From positions 1 to 42,358 of the IMG/VR virus record IMGVR_UViG_3300037202_000059: 42,358 nt of DNA. One strand, given 5' to 3'. A program made the position numbers and the translations under genes. The notes beneath the pieces were generated by a model. The model was not told where the DNA came from and ran no database searches. It saw only the letters and a list, made by a program, of their open reading frames with translations. Positions 14,494-22,450 of the stretch are shown here, piece after piece; position 1 is the stretch's first letter; each line of letters starts with the position of its first letter. The stretch comes from a virus.

Positions 14494-14987
14494 ACCCCAA
14501 GGTAGTAGCTGAACTCTGCGCGGAATTAACCCTGCTTCGATTCTTTCCGTCTGATGAGAACGCACGGGCCGCACTCGTGCTCCTGATCGGCCGTATGTGC
14601 TCGACTGAGGATCAGGTCCGCTGGCTCGTGCAACGGACCTTGAACACGTGCAACGAATGGCCGGGGCCGTTGGTGCTTCGGCAGATTCTATGTTCCAAAT
14701 TCAAACCTGCCGATGGGATTGAAACGGGCGGCACTTCCGCATTCCCCGACGGCGCACCATCCGAGAAACGGATCGAGGCTCCCACGATGCCTGCGCTTCC
14801 GCCTGGGCACGTGGTAAGCGCGGATCGGCAACTCGATGACGCGGTGAAATCGCTGGCGGCATCGAAAGGGTTCAAGCGGCTTGCGCTTCCGGTCGCTCCT
14901 ACTCCGCGTATTCTGAAAGATCCATTGACCGCAGAGCAACGGGCCACAATTCAGGCACAGATTGACCGCGTGATGGGCAAGGTATGA
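14490..14987 (+). CDS. Possible helicase loader or primosomal partner
   Basis: This 165-residue protein starts 4 bases inside the end of the initiator gene. The N-terminal 75 residues are helical with L-V-Q-R-T-L-N-T-C-N-E-W-P-G-P-L-V-L-R-Q-I-L-C. This is the sort of domain found at the start of phage and bacterial helicase-loader-like proteins. It lacks an AAA+ module. The C-terminal half is Pro/Ala-rich with one final helix. Position after an O-like initiator is the main functional clue. Confidence 0.5.
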   Translation: MNPKVVAELCAELTLLRFFPSDENARAALVLLIGRMCSTEDQVRWLVQRTLNTCNEWPGPLVLRQILCSKFKPADGIETGGTSAFPDGAPSEKRIEAPTMPALPPGHVVSADRQLDDAVKSLAASKGFKRLALPVAPTPRILKDPLTAEQRATIQAQIDRVMGKV

Positions 14988-15175
14988 CGGAACCTCTTCA
15001 CCCAACAGAGCAGTACATCGAAGGCCGGATCTCCTTCCATCAATCGGGAGCGGAATACTATGCACGCCAAGGGCAGGATCGGCTTGCAACGTGGTCCCGT
15101 GCGGAAGTAACGCGGTGGTCTGAGAAACTGGACGCGATGAAGAGGGTAGGGCGTGAAACAGGGGACGGCGAATGA
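14984..15175 (+). CDS. Small helical protein
   Basis: This 63-residue charged helical protein (MTEPLHPTEQ) overlaps the previous stop by 4 bases. No motif is recognised. The overlaps place it in the replication operon. Confidence 0.6.
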   Translation: MTEPLHPTEQYIEGRISFHQSGAEYYARQGQDRLATWSRAEVTRWSEKLDAMKRVGRETGDGE

Positions 15176-15515
15176 CTTGGACTTGGTTGAATCGAATCTT
15201 CCCACCACACGCTACCTGGGCGTGCTCACGATTGACCTACAGGTTTCGCCTATGGATTGCTGGCAAGGCGTACGGAGCGATAGATTGACTTGGGAGCGTG
15301 AATTCTTCCACCTTGCCGGATGCGTCCTTGCAACGAAAGAAGCGGCGCTCGACTTCCATCTACACGGCGGTTTGCTACCTGACGGCGGGCGCTACGATCT
15401 CATTGCAATATTCGTGGGGGAGTTGACGTACGCGGCTGAAATGCACTTGGTATTGAAAGAGGCGGGGATGTTGCCGGCGCAACGCTTGGCACGCTGCGCC
15501 GGTTGGTTACTTTAA
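15153..15515 (+). CDS. Unknown protein at the end of the replication operon
   Basis: This 120-residue protein has a GTG start behind AGGGTAGGG, overlapping the previous gene by 23 bases. It has mixed alpha/beta segments and no cysteine cluster. It ends by overlapping the stop of the convergent minus-strand gene by 9 bases. Confidence 0.55.
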   Translation: MKQGTANDLDLVESNLPTTRYLGVLTIDLQVSPMDCWQGVRSDRLTWEREFFHLAGCVLATKEAALDFHLHGGLLPDGGRYDLIAIFVGELTYAAEMHLVLKEAGMLPAQRLARCAGWLL

Positions 15516-15890
15516 CGTGGACCCGTGGTACGTGATCGCGTGCGTGTGTAGTTCGCCCGCGAGGCAGACTTCCAACAGATCGACGTGAGCCAATTCGCGG
15601 CCTACGATATCGGACACCGCATCGTCAAGCATTGGCTCGACCAACTTGCGCACCTGCTCTGCAAGTTCCGCGATTTCGGCGCGTACCATCTTGCGCACGT
15701 CCTTCATCAATTGTTCCTTCATCTTGTCGAAGGGCAACCCGCCGTATCGCCAGAATGCCTTGCGGTGGTTGGGACAACAGAATTTCGCGTCCTTGTCTTG
15801 TGCGCGTTCGGGCACGAAGCTACCCCGGCAGTATTTGCAACGGCGGGGCTTCAGGAGCGTTGGTTTCTTGGAACGGGGGGTAACGGGCAT
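15507..15890 (-). CDS. Zinc-finger protein with long helix
   Basis: This 127-residue protein is taken from MPVTPRSK; an in-frame ATG at 15965 would add 25 residues. The zinc module is C-K-Y-C-R-G-S-F-V-P, then F-C-C-P-N-H-R-K-A-F-W. A long helical region follows (M-K-E-Q-L-M-K-D-V-R-K-M-V-R-A). A DNA-binding, possibly dimeric regulator is likely. It is the last gene of the 18.2-15.5 kb minus-strand island. Confidence 0.68.
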   Translation of the reverse strand: MPVTPRSKKPTLLKPRRCKYCRGSFVPERAQDKDAKFCCPNHRKAFWRYGGLPFDKMKEQLMKDVRKMVRAEIAELAEQVRKLVEPMLDDAVSDIVGRELAHVDLLEVCLAGELHTHAITYHGSTLK

Positions 15891-15906
15891 GGATACCAGT
15901 TTGAGG

Positions 15907-15939
15907 CATCTACGCCTGAATGTCCAGCCATCTACGCCT
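15907..15939. repeat. 11-bp direct repeats, 22-bp period
   Basis: CATCTACGCCT occurs at 15907-15917 and 15929-15939, again 22 bp start to start. It lies directly before the zinc-finger gene at 15890, or within its first codons if the longer start is used. The core TCTACGCCT also occurs near 3340, upstream of the fibre gene. It is a candidate operator. Confidence 0.5.
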
Positions 15940-15993
15940 AACATGGGGGATAAGGCCGGTGGCATTCCGGCCCGTAGCAGGTTTTGGCAGGTT

Positions 15994-16464
15994 TCAGGCG
16001 GTGACTAGCGGGGAGTTGGCGGGGGTTCCATTCAGTGGTGCGTACCTTCCTTGCTCGGTCAACAGGTCGCGCATATCCAGGAGCAGGGTGCCTACGCCTT
16101 CTTCGTCGTCGGGATCGAGTTCCAATCGTGCGACTCGATCCTTGATGTCCGCGTCCGGGATCAGGAAGCGCCGCGACATCTTCGCCATCAGAGCGCGTAC
16201 GCTCTCGCGCATCTCCAGGAGCTTCGGGTCCTCAATCTCAAATTGCGAGATTACGATGAACCCGAGAAACTGCTGTGAGATTTGGGCAACGACGTTCATC
16301 TCCTGCGGGTGCTTCTTCTGCATGTGGTCCATCAACGCGGTTACGAACTTGACCACCTTTGCATCCGGCTGGCCGATGATCGGGATATCCAAGGCGGACG
16401 ATACGAACGTCTTGGTACAGCCGGGGACTCGGCAACGGGTGGTGTAATCCAAGGTGGGGTTCAT
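15994..16464 (-). CDS. C2H2-like zinc-finger protein of unknown role
   Basis: This 156-residue protein starts at MNPTLDYT, overlapping the upstream stop by 4 bases. It opens with C-R-V-P-G-C, and about 35 residues later has H-M-Q-K-K-H, resembling a widened C2H2 finger. The remainder is helical (L-E-M-R-E-S-V-R-A-L-M-A-K-M). Its position directly behind the 573-residue gene suggests a partner. Confidence 0.6.
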   Translation of the reverse strand: MNPTLDYTTRCRVPGCTKTFVSSALDIPIIGQPDAKVVKFVTALMDHMQKKHPQEMNVVAQISQQFLGFIVISQFEIEDPKLLEMRESVRALMAKMSRRFLIPDADIKDRVARLELDPDDEEGVGTLLLDMRDLLTEQGRYAPLNGTPANSPLVTA

Positions 16465-18182
16465 ATTCTCTCCGGTGTTTCTTCGCCATCCGGTTCAACG
16501 GGGATAGCGTCAATCGGTTCCTGTTGTTCCTCTTCCGGTTTCCATGCACAGAACTCATTGACGAACTGTGCAAACGATGTCTCTCCTTCCCGTTGTGCGA
16601 TGAGGGGCTTGTAGGTATCCGGGTAGAGATTCTGATACGCCGCGATGATGACGGGCGCTCCCTTCTGCCCTGGCATCCGCTGGTGCGTCAGAGTTTGAAG
16701 CTGCTTCAGTCGGTCGGGGAAGGCGTCAAACATCCATCCTGCGAAGTCGTCACCTCCGAATCCTCTGGAGTACTGGCGTAGCAAGGTCGGGTTGACCACT
16801 TCTCGCACGAACGCATCGAAGGCGGCGGCTTCATCGCGCTGCTGTACCTGGGGCTGTCCATTTGGCGCCGGGTTCGGTTGCATCGGCCCTCCGGCGTTGC
16901 GCATGGCAATCGATCCAAGGTACTGGCCTACTCCGGTTGCAAGATCGGATTCAAAAAACTTGCTTCCGAGGTCGCGGGCCACGTCCAGCCATCCGGTACG
17001 GCCGGCGCGCACGGTCTCGGCTACAGCTCCGTTGCCGCCAAGCCCGAATAGGGCCTTGAGTGGTGAAAGTTTTTCGACGGCGCCCGCGAGTTCTACTGCC
17101 TGGTCTACTAGGCTCTTGGACTGCGTGGACGGCGAGGTGGCTTGTGCGAGAGCGGCGGCGCGCATTTCCTTCATTTCTTCGCGTGCGGCCTTTAATTCAT
17201 CCCGGTACATGTCGATTGCCGGGTTGTCGGCCTTGGTCTGATTCATGATCGTGAATAAGGCCGTGGCGAGTTCTAGCGGGTCCTTGGCGACGGCGGCCGG
17301 CTGGCCGGTGGGCGTCATCATTTCCTTGACGGCGCGTATCGTGTCCAGCGTCTCGCCTGCGCGCGATTGGCCACCGTTCATTTTCTCCGCGATTCGTTCA
17401 ACAAGGCGGTCTGTCTCGTGTACGCCTACCCGGTCGGAGAGATCGGAGATTTTGTCTACCAGGGTTGTCACTACGCTTTCTGCCACGCTGTCACCTGCCT
17501 TTTCATCGGGCGGGAATATCCCGCGCGTTCGAAGCTCTGCCACATAGCTTTGGTTTTCGGGGTGGGTCCAATCGAGCACGCCTAGCCCTTTATCCGGGCG
17601 GCTCGGGTCCAGGATGGGCGGGTGGTCAGAGTCGTAGACCTTGACCATGAATTTGCAAAGGTTCCGGGACTGGAGGTCTGGAGCCTTTGCGCCTTTGATA
17701 CCAACGTCGTTCACGAACACCTTGTATTTGCCTGACCCGTAGCGATTTAGGAATTCCCCGGCTGTGTCCTCACTGAACGGCTCGGGCGGAAGGTCAATGT
17801 ACTTGATGGGGTAGCGTTTCTTGTGCTGCCGCATCAGTTCAATGTCTTCTGGCGTAACTTCCACCATCCGATTCAGTACCGGGTGCTCCCGGTTGATGTA
17901 GACGGTGAGTCGGTCCCTGAATTCCTCGGGAATCCCGCGCCAGTAGGCCATGCCTACGGCCTCTTCGCAGTATCCTCCCTTCAAGCTGGGCTTCGGGGGG
18001 ATTGGGAACGGCTTCGGGTTGGTACTGCCGCTTGAAACCGGGGGCCGGGCCTCAACGGGGGGCGAATCGTCGGTCTCGGGCGGTGTTTGTGGGCTGTCGA
18101 ATGGGGTCTGCGGCTCCATTTGAAGGACTTTTGTGCCGCGTTTCGCGGGCTTTTTCGGTGGATTTGCCGTGCTCATGGCCAT
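16461..18182 (-). CDS. 573-residue protein of unknown function (possible internal virion or scaffold protein)
   Basis: The start is 18182 or the ATG at 18176. Residues 1-75 are proline-rich and disordered. Residues about 75-210 form a mixed domain (K-G-G-Y-C-E-E-A-V-G-M-A-Y-W). The middle, about 220-360, has long helices with coiled-coil character (M-Y-R-D-E-L-K-A-A-R-E-E-M-K-E-M). The last 160 residues form a helical domain with F-A-G-W-M-F-D-A-F-P-D-R. There is no P-loop, so it is not a packaging ATPase. A strong promoter lies just upstream, and it is the second largest protein encoded in the genome. Confidence 0.6.
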   Translation of the reverse strand: MAMSTANPPKKPAKRGTKVLQMEPQTPFDSPQTPPETDDSPPVEARPPVSSGSTNPKPFPIPPKPSLKGGYCEEAVGMAYWRGIPEEFRDRLTVYINREHPVLNRMVEVTPEDIELMRQHKKRYPIKYIDLPPEPFSEDTAGEFLNRYGSGKYKVFVNDVGIKGAKAPDLQSRNLCKFMVKVYDSDHPPILDPSRPDKGLGVLDWTHPENQSYVAELRTRGIFPPDEKAGDSVAESVVTTLVDKISDLSDRVGVHETDRLVERIAEKMNGGQSRAGETLDTIRAVKEMMTPTGQPAAVAKDPLELATALFTIMNQTKADNPAIDMYRDELKAAREEMKEMRAAALAQATSPSTQSKSLVDQAVELAGAVEKLSPLKALFGLGGNGAVAETVRAGRTGWLDVARDLGSKFFESDLATGVGQYLGSIAMRNAGGPMQPNPAPNGQPQVQQRDEAAAFDAFVREVVNPTLLRQYSRGFGGDDFAGWMFDAFPDRLKQLQTLTHQRMPGQKGAPVIIAAYQNLYPDTYKPLIAQREGETSFAQFVNEFCAWKPEEEQQEPIDAIPVEPDGEETPERI

Positions 18183-18205
18183 AGTCTGTCTCAGAACGTA
18201 AATCT

Positions 18206-18235
18206 ATTACATATTACATTACATGTTGATGCCAA
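18206..18235 (-). promoter_or_regulatory. Promoter of the minus-strand island, with ATTACAT repeats
   Basis: Read on the minus strand: -35 TTGGCA (18235-18230), 18-bp spacer, -10 TGTAAT (18211-18206). The plus strand shows ATTACAT at 18206-18212 and 18213-18219 and TTACAT at 18219-18224, a cluster of short direct repeats across the -10 and spacer that could bind a regulator. Confidence 0.6.
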
Positions 18236-18255
18236 AGGGGAAAACGTGGTAACTG
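18226..18255 (+). promoter_or_regulatory. Divergent promoter for the morphogenesis block
   Basis: -35 TTGATG (18226-18231), 18-bp spacer, -10 TAACTG (18250-18255) preceded by TGG. The GTG start at 18262 is 6 nt past the -10. The -35 overlaps that of the minus-strand promoter, so one regulator could switch between the two directions. Confidence 0.45.
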
Positions 18256-18261
18256 TAGGCC

Positions 18262-19458
18262 GTGCATCCTCACTCTGTCGATTCACTCTCAGGGCTGTCT
18301 GTAGACTCCCCGCAGTTCCGGCAACGGGCTCCTCACATTGAATTGAGCGACGATCCGGACACGGCCACGCAACAGACAGTCCATGAAATGTGCGTGCAGA
18401 TTCACCAGGCGGCAAATGATCCCGTGGTGCAATCAGCCGCGCGTGATGCACAGAGATTCCAGGGCGGGCCGGATCACTTCTCGCCGGCAGAGGCATGCTG
18501 GTGGTGGGCGAAACACTATTTGCGGTTCCGTCACCACGGCGAACAGTTTGAAGTCTGGCGCGGCGACCTGGGCGACCCTCGGAACAAGCTGCAACTCCTG
18601 ATCGCGCCCGACGTGCTGGTCCGCATGTCGAGGATGGAGGGCGACTGCGCCATCTATACAATGATGCTCTGCGCCATGCTCGAAGCTCTGGACATTCAGT
18701 GGGAGATCGTTACGGCCGCCGTGGACGCGCGCCAGCCGGAGATATTCGGGCACGTGTGGCCGCGTGCCGTACTCCCCGGTGGCAATCGGGAACCTCTCGA
18801 TGCGTCCCACGGCAAGTATCCGGGGTGGCAAGTCCCGGCGTACGATCTCCACCGGGTGTGGGTGTTCAACTCGGACGGGCAGCGGATCGGCGAACAGCGG
18901 GCCGGGTTCACGGGGCTCCACGCGTACCGTAGGCGGCGCGGGTTCGGGCGGCACGGTCTCGGCACAATGGTTTGCGATGATACCGGAGAGAACTGTTACG
19001 ACGACGGCACAACGTACGGCGCCACGAGCGGCGGGCAATGCCCTGGGAGTCCGGGGTGTCCCGGCTACGTGGACCCGAATGCCAGCACCACCAATTTCGC
19101 ATCGTTGGGGGTTAATGTTGCGACCCTCGACCCGTCTCTCATTCCTTATTCCGGGGCGCTTACCGATTCTTCCGGCACACCGTATACGGGCTCTGCCTAC
19201 TCGGTGCCGTCCCAGTCGTCCGCGCAGTGGGCCGCCTTCGCTACAGCGATGGGCAAGGCCGGAATGACCCTGGCAGAGATCAATGCCATTCAGCCGGGTA
19301 CGGTCGTCAGCGCGAACGGAACGATTCTGAGGCAAGCAACCGGGATCGCCGTACCGGGAACCACATTGAGCACAACGCTGGGCAGTATGTCCTCCAGCAC
19401 GTTGATGATTGTCGGTGTGGTAGTGATTGGCGCTCTGCTGCTCATGGGGCGGAAGTAG
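18262..19458 (+). CDS. Tail-anchored transglutaminase-like cysteine protease/crosslinker
   Basis: This 398-residue protein is taken from GTG 18262; the first ATG would be at residue 42. Residues about 60-190 form a transglutaminase-like core: E-G-D-C at 126-129 (nucleophile Cys129) followed by a helix, then H-V-W with His164, then P-L-D with Asp180. That gives the Cys-His-Asp triad in the order expected. Residues 195-370 are Gly/Ser/Thr-rich. The C-terminus is one membrane helix (I-V-G-V-V-V-I-G-A-L-L-L-M) plus G-R-K. Such a protein could process or crosslink virion proteins or cut peptidoglycan, held on the virion membrane. It heads the long plus-strand block. Confidence 0.72.
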   Translation: MHPHSVDSLSGLSVDSPQFRQRAPHIELSDDPDTATQQTVHEMCVQIHQAANDPVVQSAARDAQRFQGGPDHFSPAEACWWWAKHYLRFRHHGEQFEVWRGDLGDPRNKLQLLIAPDVLVRMSRMEGDCAIYTMMLCAMLEALDIQWEIVTAAVDARQPEIFGHVWPRAVLPGGNREPLDASHGKYPGWQVPAYDLHRVWVFNSDGQRIGEQRAGFTGLHAYRRRRGFGRHGLGTMVCDDTGENCYDDGTTYGATSGGQCPGSPGCPGYVDPNASTTNFASLGVNVATLDPSLIPYSGALTDSSGTPYTGSAYSVPSQSSAQWAAFATAMGKAGMTLAEINAIQPGTVVSANGTILRQATGIAVPGTTLSTTLGSMSSSTLMIVGVVVIGALLLMGRK

Positions 19459-19459
19459 C

Positions 19460-20200
19460 ATGTACGTCGTCACACGCACGGGCTTAGGGTACTCGGGGCC
19501 GCAGTGGCGTCCGGGGTTTGGGGATGTATCGACGGGACAGGTCACCGGGAGTGCGCAAAACGCGGCCTCGGCGGTCTCGGACTTCACGTCTTCCGGTGGC
19601 GGGGCGAAGTACTTGAAGGGGTCGGGCGCGGCATTGCTCGCCGCGGCGCCGTTCGCCGGGCCAGCTGCTCCGTTCCTGGCAATCGCGGGTACGGCGCTTG
19701 AGCTGCTGGGGCAGATGGGCGTCGGCTCGGGGTGTGGTCAAAAGTGCGTGCTTTCGACAACGTACGCCAATAAGGCCGAGGCGATCTTCCAGCAAAACTG
19801 CAATACGTATTTCGCCCTGCCAGCGCCTCGGACTGTCTCTCAGCAGCAGGCGGCACTGACGATCTTCGATTCGATTTGGCTTGACCTGACGCAGCAGTGC
19901 GGCGTGGCTTCCTTGGGCGATCCCGGTAAGCGTTGTATCAGCGATCGGCAATCGGGCGCATGCACGTGGAAACAGACGGGACAGTCTCCGTGGCCTGGCG
20001 GGCCAGCTCTGGGCGCGTGCTGGAACTGGTTCAATGCCTACAGAGACCCGATAGCCAATGACCCGGTAGTGCCGGATACGGTCGCGTCATCGGTGTCGGG
20101 CGCCGCGACTACCTTGGAGTCGGCCTTGGGCGTGTCTTCATCCTCTTTAATGCCCTTGCTTCTGATCGGCGGTTTGATTGTTCTGGCGGTGAGCCTATGA
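19460..20200 (+). CDS. Membrane-anchored virion-type protein
   Basis: This 246-residue protein starts at MYVVTRTGLG, two bases after the previous stop. The N-terminus has the G-L-G...G-F-G-D motif seen in several neighbours. One hydrophobic stretch lies near residues 60-85 (A-A-L-L-A-A-A-P-F-A-G-P-A-A-P-F), and a C-terminal membrane helix ends the protein (L-M-P-L-L-L-I-G-G-L-I-V-L-A-V). Several cysteines lie between, suggesting an oxidised exterior domain. A minor membrane protein of the virion is inferred. Confidence 0.62.
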   Translation: MYVVTRTGLGYSGPQWRPGFGDVSTGQVTGSAQNAASAVSDFTSSGGGAKYLKGSGAALLAAAPFAGPAAPFLAIAGTALELLGQMGVGSGCGQKCVLSTTYANKAEAIFQQNCNTYFALPAPRTVSQQQAALTIFDSIWLDLTQQCGVASLGDPGKRCISDRQSGACTWKQTGQSPWPGGPALGACWNWFNAYRDPIANDPVVPDTVASSVSGAATTLESALGVSSSSLMPLLLIGGLIVLAVSL

Positions 20201-20781
20201 GCTACCGACCAAAGCGTGGGATGGGATGGACAGTGGATTCCACGGGGTACGGTGTCCTGGCTCCCACGTACGAGAATTGCATCGGGTCGTCCGGTGTACC
20301 GGAGACGGCGTGTACTCAGCGCAACCAGGTTCTTAACGATGCGTGGGGCGCGGCGAATCTTGCGCAGTCGAACGCGAAGCATCTGTCCGATTGCCTCCAG
20401 AGCTATCCGGCCGCAACGTGCCATGCGCAGTTTGATCCGGGTGGGGCGGCTGCTGCGGTGGCGAACGCGGGGCAACCGGTGCAGGGGTATGTCGCGGCGC
20501 CGGTCGTCATTCCTCAGGTGGCCGTAGCGCAACCGGTCGCCATGCCGGTCCTTTACCCCGGCGGCTCTCCCAGCGGGCCTCCTACGGCGGGGCCGGTCGT
20601 CATCAATTCGAGCGGCGCCGCTGCCGTACCTGCGAATACGCCGGTATCGAATCCCACCGATAGCACGGGGCAGCCCATTTCTACTGCGTCCACGGGGTTC
20701 GATCTGTCTTCGATTCCGTGGTGGGGGTGGGTGGGCGCGGCGGCGGTTGCGCTGTTCGCATTCAGTAAAGGAGGTCGGTAG
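20197..20781 (+). CDS. Tail-anchored Pro/Ala-rich membrane protein
   Basis: This 194-residue protein starts at MSYRPKRGMGW, overlapping the previous stop by 4 bases. The first 80 residues carry four cysteines. Residues 85-165 are Pro/Ala/Val-rich and extended. The C-terminus is a membrane helix (W-W-G-W-V-G-A-A-A-V-A-L-F-A-F) with tail S-K-G-G-R. The layout of N-terminal motif, spacer, C-terminal helix and basic tail is shared with at least six other gene products here. Confidence 0.65.
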   Translation: MSYRPKRGMGWTVDSTGYGVLAPTYENCIGSSGVPETACTQRNQVLNDAWGAANLAQSNAKHLSDCLQSYPAATCHAQFDPGGAAAAVANAGQPVQGYVAAPVVIPQVAVAQPVAMPVLYPGGSPSGPPTAGPVVINSSGAAAVPANTPVSNPTDSTGQPISTASTGFDLSSIPWWGWVGAAAVALFAFSKGGR

Positions 20782-20782
20782 G

Positions 20783-21340
20783 ATGGCCGATAACAGCGGC
20801 TTGATTAAGATTGCGGCAATTGGTGCGGCGATGTGGTTGGCCTACACCGAAGGCTGGCTTTCATTTCTTGGGATCGGCGCGGCTTCGTCCTCCGCGACCG
20901 CGGCGACAACCGGGACGCCTGCGGCCAGTGCCGTTGCCAGCCCTCCGGCTGCAAGCGTCCCGGCGATTACTTCGGCTCCTCCCGCCCCGAATCCGAAAGC
21001 GAATGTTTTGGATGGCATTTACACGGCGATGGTGAAAGCGGCTAACGCTCCCTCGGCAGGCCTCGGAGTCGACGCCTGGGGGTACTACCTGAACAACCAA
21101 CTCGCGCCACTTGGATTGCAGGCTCCGGATCCGCAACCGCTGTTTTCGGACTACATCACGGCAATCAATGCGCTGGCACTTCCGGGAGCGCCCGTGCTTC
21201 CTGCGTTTGATCGGTCTACCTTTCTAGTGACGGCACCTATCTATTGGGGCGTCATGGCGCCTGCGCTTCGGACTCAGCTTGGTCTTTCCGGTCTCGGCAT
21301 CTACGGCGGACTTGGGGCGCTCGTGCGGAGGTACGCATAA
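20783..21340 (+). CDS. Membrane protein with N-terminal anchor
   Basis: This 185-residue protein starts at MADNSGLIK behind GGAGG. An N-terminal hydrophobic segment spans about residues 6-32. An Ala/Pro/Ser-rich linker follows, then a helical globular domain (V-D-A-W-G-Y-Y-L-N-N-Q-L-A-P-L-G). It ends S-G-L-G-I-Y-G-G-L-G-A-L-V-R-R-Y-A. A virion membrane protein is inferred from context. Confidence 0.62.
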   Translation: MADNSGLIKIAAIGAAMWLAYTEGWLSFLGIGAASSSATAATTGTPAASAVASPPAASVPAITSAPPAPNPKANVLDGIYTAMVKAANAPSAGLGVDAWGYYLNNQLAPLGLQAPDPQPLFSDYITAINALALPGAPVLPAFDRSTFLVTAPIYWGVMAPALRTQLGLSGLGIYGGLGALVRRYA

Positions 21341-21341
21341 C

Positions 21342-21620
21342 ATGTACGTGCAATCTGGACTTGGACGCAGGGGATTGGGGGACGCGGCTTCGGATGCGGC
21401 GACTTACGCGGCGCTGTTGGCGGCGGGGAATCCCACGTGTACGTGCTACATGGGCTCCTGCTTAGAGAGCGGCAATTCGTGCTCATCGCCAGCCGTTACG
21501 CCCACGCCAACGTCTCTGACGGCATCGTCCCTGACGGCATGGCTGAACAGCAACAGCACGTACCTTTGCATTGGTGTGGTGGCTGCGCTTGGATTACTGA
21601 TGCTTGGGAAGGCACGATGA
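21342..21620 (+). CDS. Small tail-anchored protein
   Basis: This 92-residue protein starts at MYVQSGLGRRGLGD. A cysteine-rich middle (C-T-C-Y-M-G-S-C) is followed by a Thr/Ser linker, one C-terminal membrane helix (L-C-I-G-V-V-A-A-L-G-L-L-M-L) and the basic tail G-K-A-R. It is a typical member of the family repeated through this block. Confidence 0.65.
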   Translation: MYVQSGLGRRGLGDAASDAATYAALLAAGNPTCTCYMGSCLESGNSCSSPAVTPTPTSLTASSLTAWLNSNSTYLCIGVVAALGLLMLGKAR

Positions 21621-21886
21621 CACCAGCCACTCAAGGTCCGATCCATTTCAAACCGATGCACGGGTGTCTCTCGGTCGGTCAAAAGCTGTTCGATGCTTTT
21701 GGCCTCGGCGCATGGTGGGCCGGGGAAGACAACTTCGAAGGCGTCATCCGGGACAAGCTGAGGCAGTTGGGCGTGCCGGATCGGCCTATCGCCTTGAGTG
21801 GTCCGCAGTCCATGACACCTCGGCAGATGGCCGAAGAATCGGGATTCCTGAAGAAGGCGCGGCCCCACCGGAGGCTTAAAACGTAG
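21617..21886 (+). CDS. Small soluble protein
   Basis: This 89-residue protein starts at MTPATQGP, overlapping the preceding stop by 4 bases. It has no membrane helix, a central F-D-A-F-G-L-G-A-W-W segment and a basic C-terminus. It is one of the few soluble products in this stretch. Function is unknown. Confidence 0.6.
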   Translation: MTPATQGPIHFKPMHGCLSVGQKLFDAFGLGAWWAGEDNFEGVIRDKLRQLGVPDRPIALSGPQSMTPRQMAEESGFLKKARPHRRLKT

Positions 21887-21887
21887 C

Positions 21888-22325
21888 ATGGCGATTCGGT
21901 TCAAACGCGGGCTGGGTGTGACGACATACGAGTGTCAAGCTGTCCAGGATAGCTCCGACCCGATGAGCGCCAAGATTTCTTTGCCGTGCATGTGGGCGGC
22001 GATCTTCGGCTACAGCAATTCCGAGATTGGGGTTCCACCGGCTCCCACGGGGGCGGCGTTGACGGTTCCGCCGGTGTCGGGTACGGATGCGGCGGCGTTG
22101 GCGCAATCGCTCTCCGATCAGCAGGTAGTGGCACAGCAAGCGGTGAACGCGGCGGGTGTGCAAACCAACATTGTCGATCAGGCGGCAAGCGGGATCGTGG
22201 ATACAACGAACTCGTTAACGGATAGCTTGACTTCGTTGCTTCCGTGGATCTTGGGCGCGGCGGGTTTGCTCGTGTTCGGCATGGTCACAATGGGTAGTGG
22301 ATCGGCACGGAGGTATGGACGATGA
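21888..22325 (+). CDS. Tail-anchored protein with N-terminal RGLG motif
   Basis: This 145-residue protein starts at MAIRFKRGLGV. Two cysteines lie in the first 40 residues. A helical Ala/Val/Gln-rich region follows, then a C-terminal membrane helix (L-L-P-W-I-L-G-A-A-G-L-L-V-F-G-M) with tail A-R-R-Y-G-R. It has the same architecture as its neighbours. Confidence 0.64.
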   Translation: MAIRFKRGLGVTTYECQAVQDSSDPMSAKISLPCMWAAIFGYSNSEIGVPPAPTGAALTVPPVSGTDAAALAQSLSDQQVVAQQAVNAAGVQTNIVDQAASGIVDTTNSLTDSLTSLLPWILGAAGLLVFGMVTMGSGSARRYGR

Positions 22326-22450
22326 GGTCCTGGATTAAGCGCATGGCTTTCTTGCACTGTTCGGATGATCTCCGGCAGTACACGCGGAGCATTGGTTCCA
22401 GGGCGCGGAAGAGATTGAATGCACTTGCCGAAGGGTGGGACTACCGATGA
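22322..22450 (+). CDS. 42-residue basic protein
   Basis: It starts at MRSWIKRMAF with 4-base overlaps at both ends (ATGA). It is basic and amphipathic (R-S-I-G-S-R-A-R-K-R-L-N-A-L). Coupling to both neighbours is the main support. Confidence 0.55.
   Translation: MRSWIKRMAFLHCSDDLRQYTRSIGSRARKRLNALAEGWDYR

Noticed and set aside
15171-15290. 39-codon plus-strand frame starting with ATG after the 14984 gene
   Set aside because: It overlaps the better-supported gene at 15153 in another frame and has no downstream coupling.
18433-19587. Long minus-strand open frame (384 codons) opposite the transglutaminase-like gene
   Set aside because: It mirrors the plus-strand gene, is rich in Arg/Pro/His as expected of an antisense frame in GC-rich DNA, and has no ribosome site or coupling.
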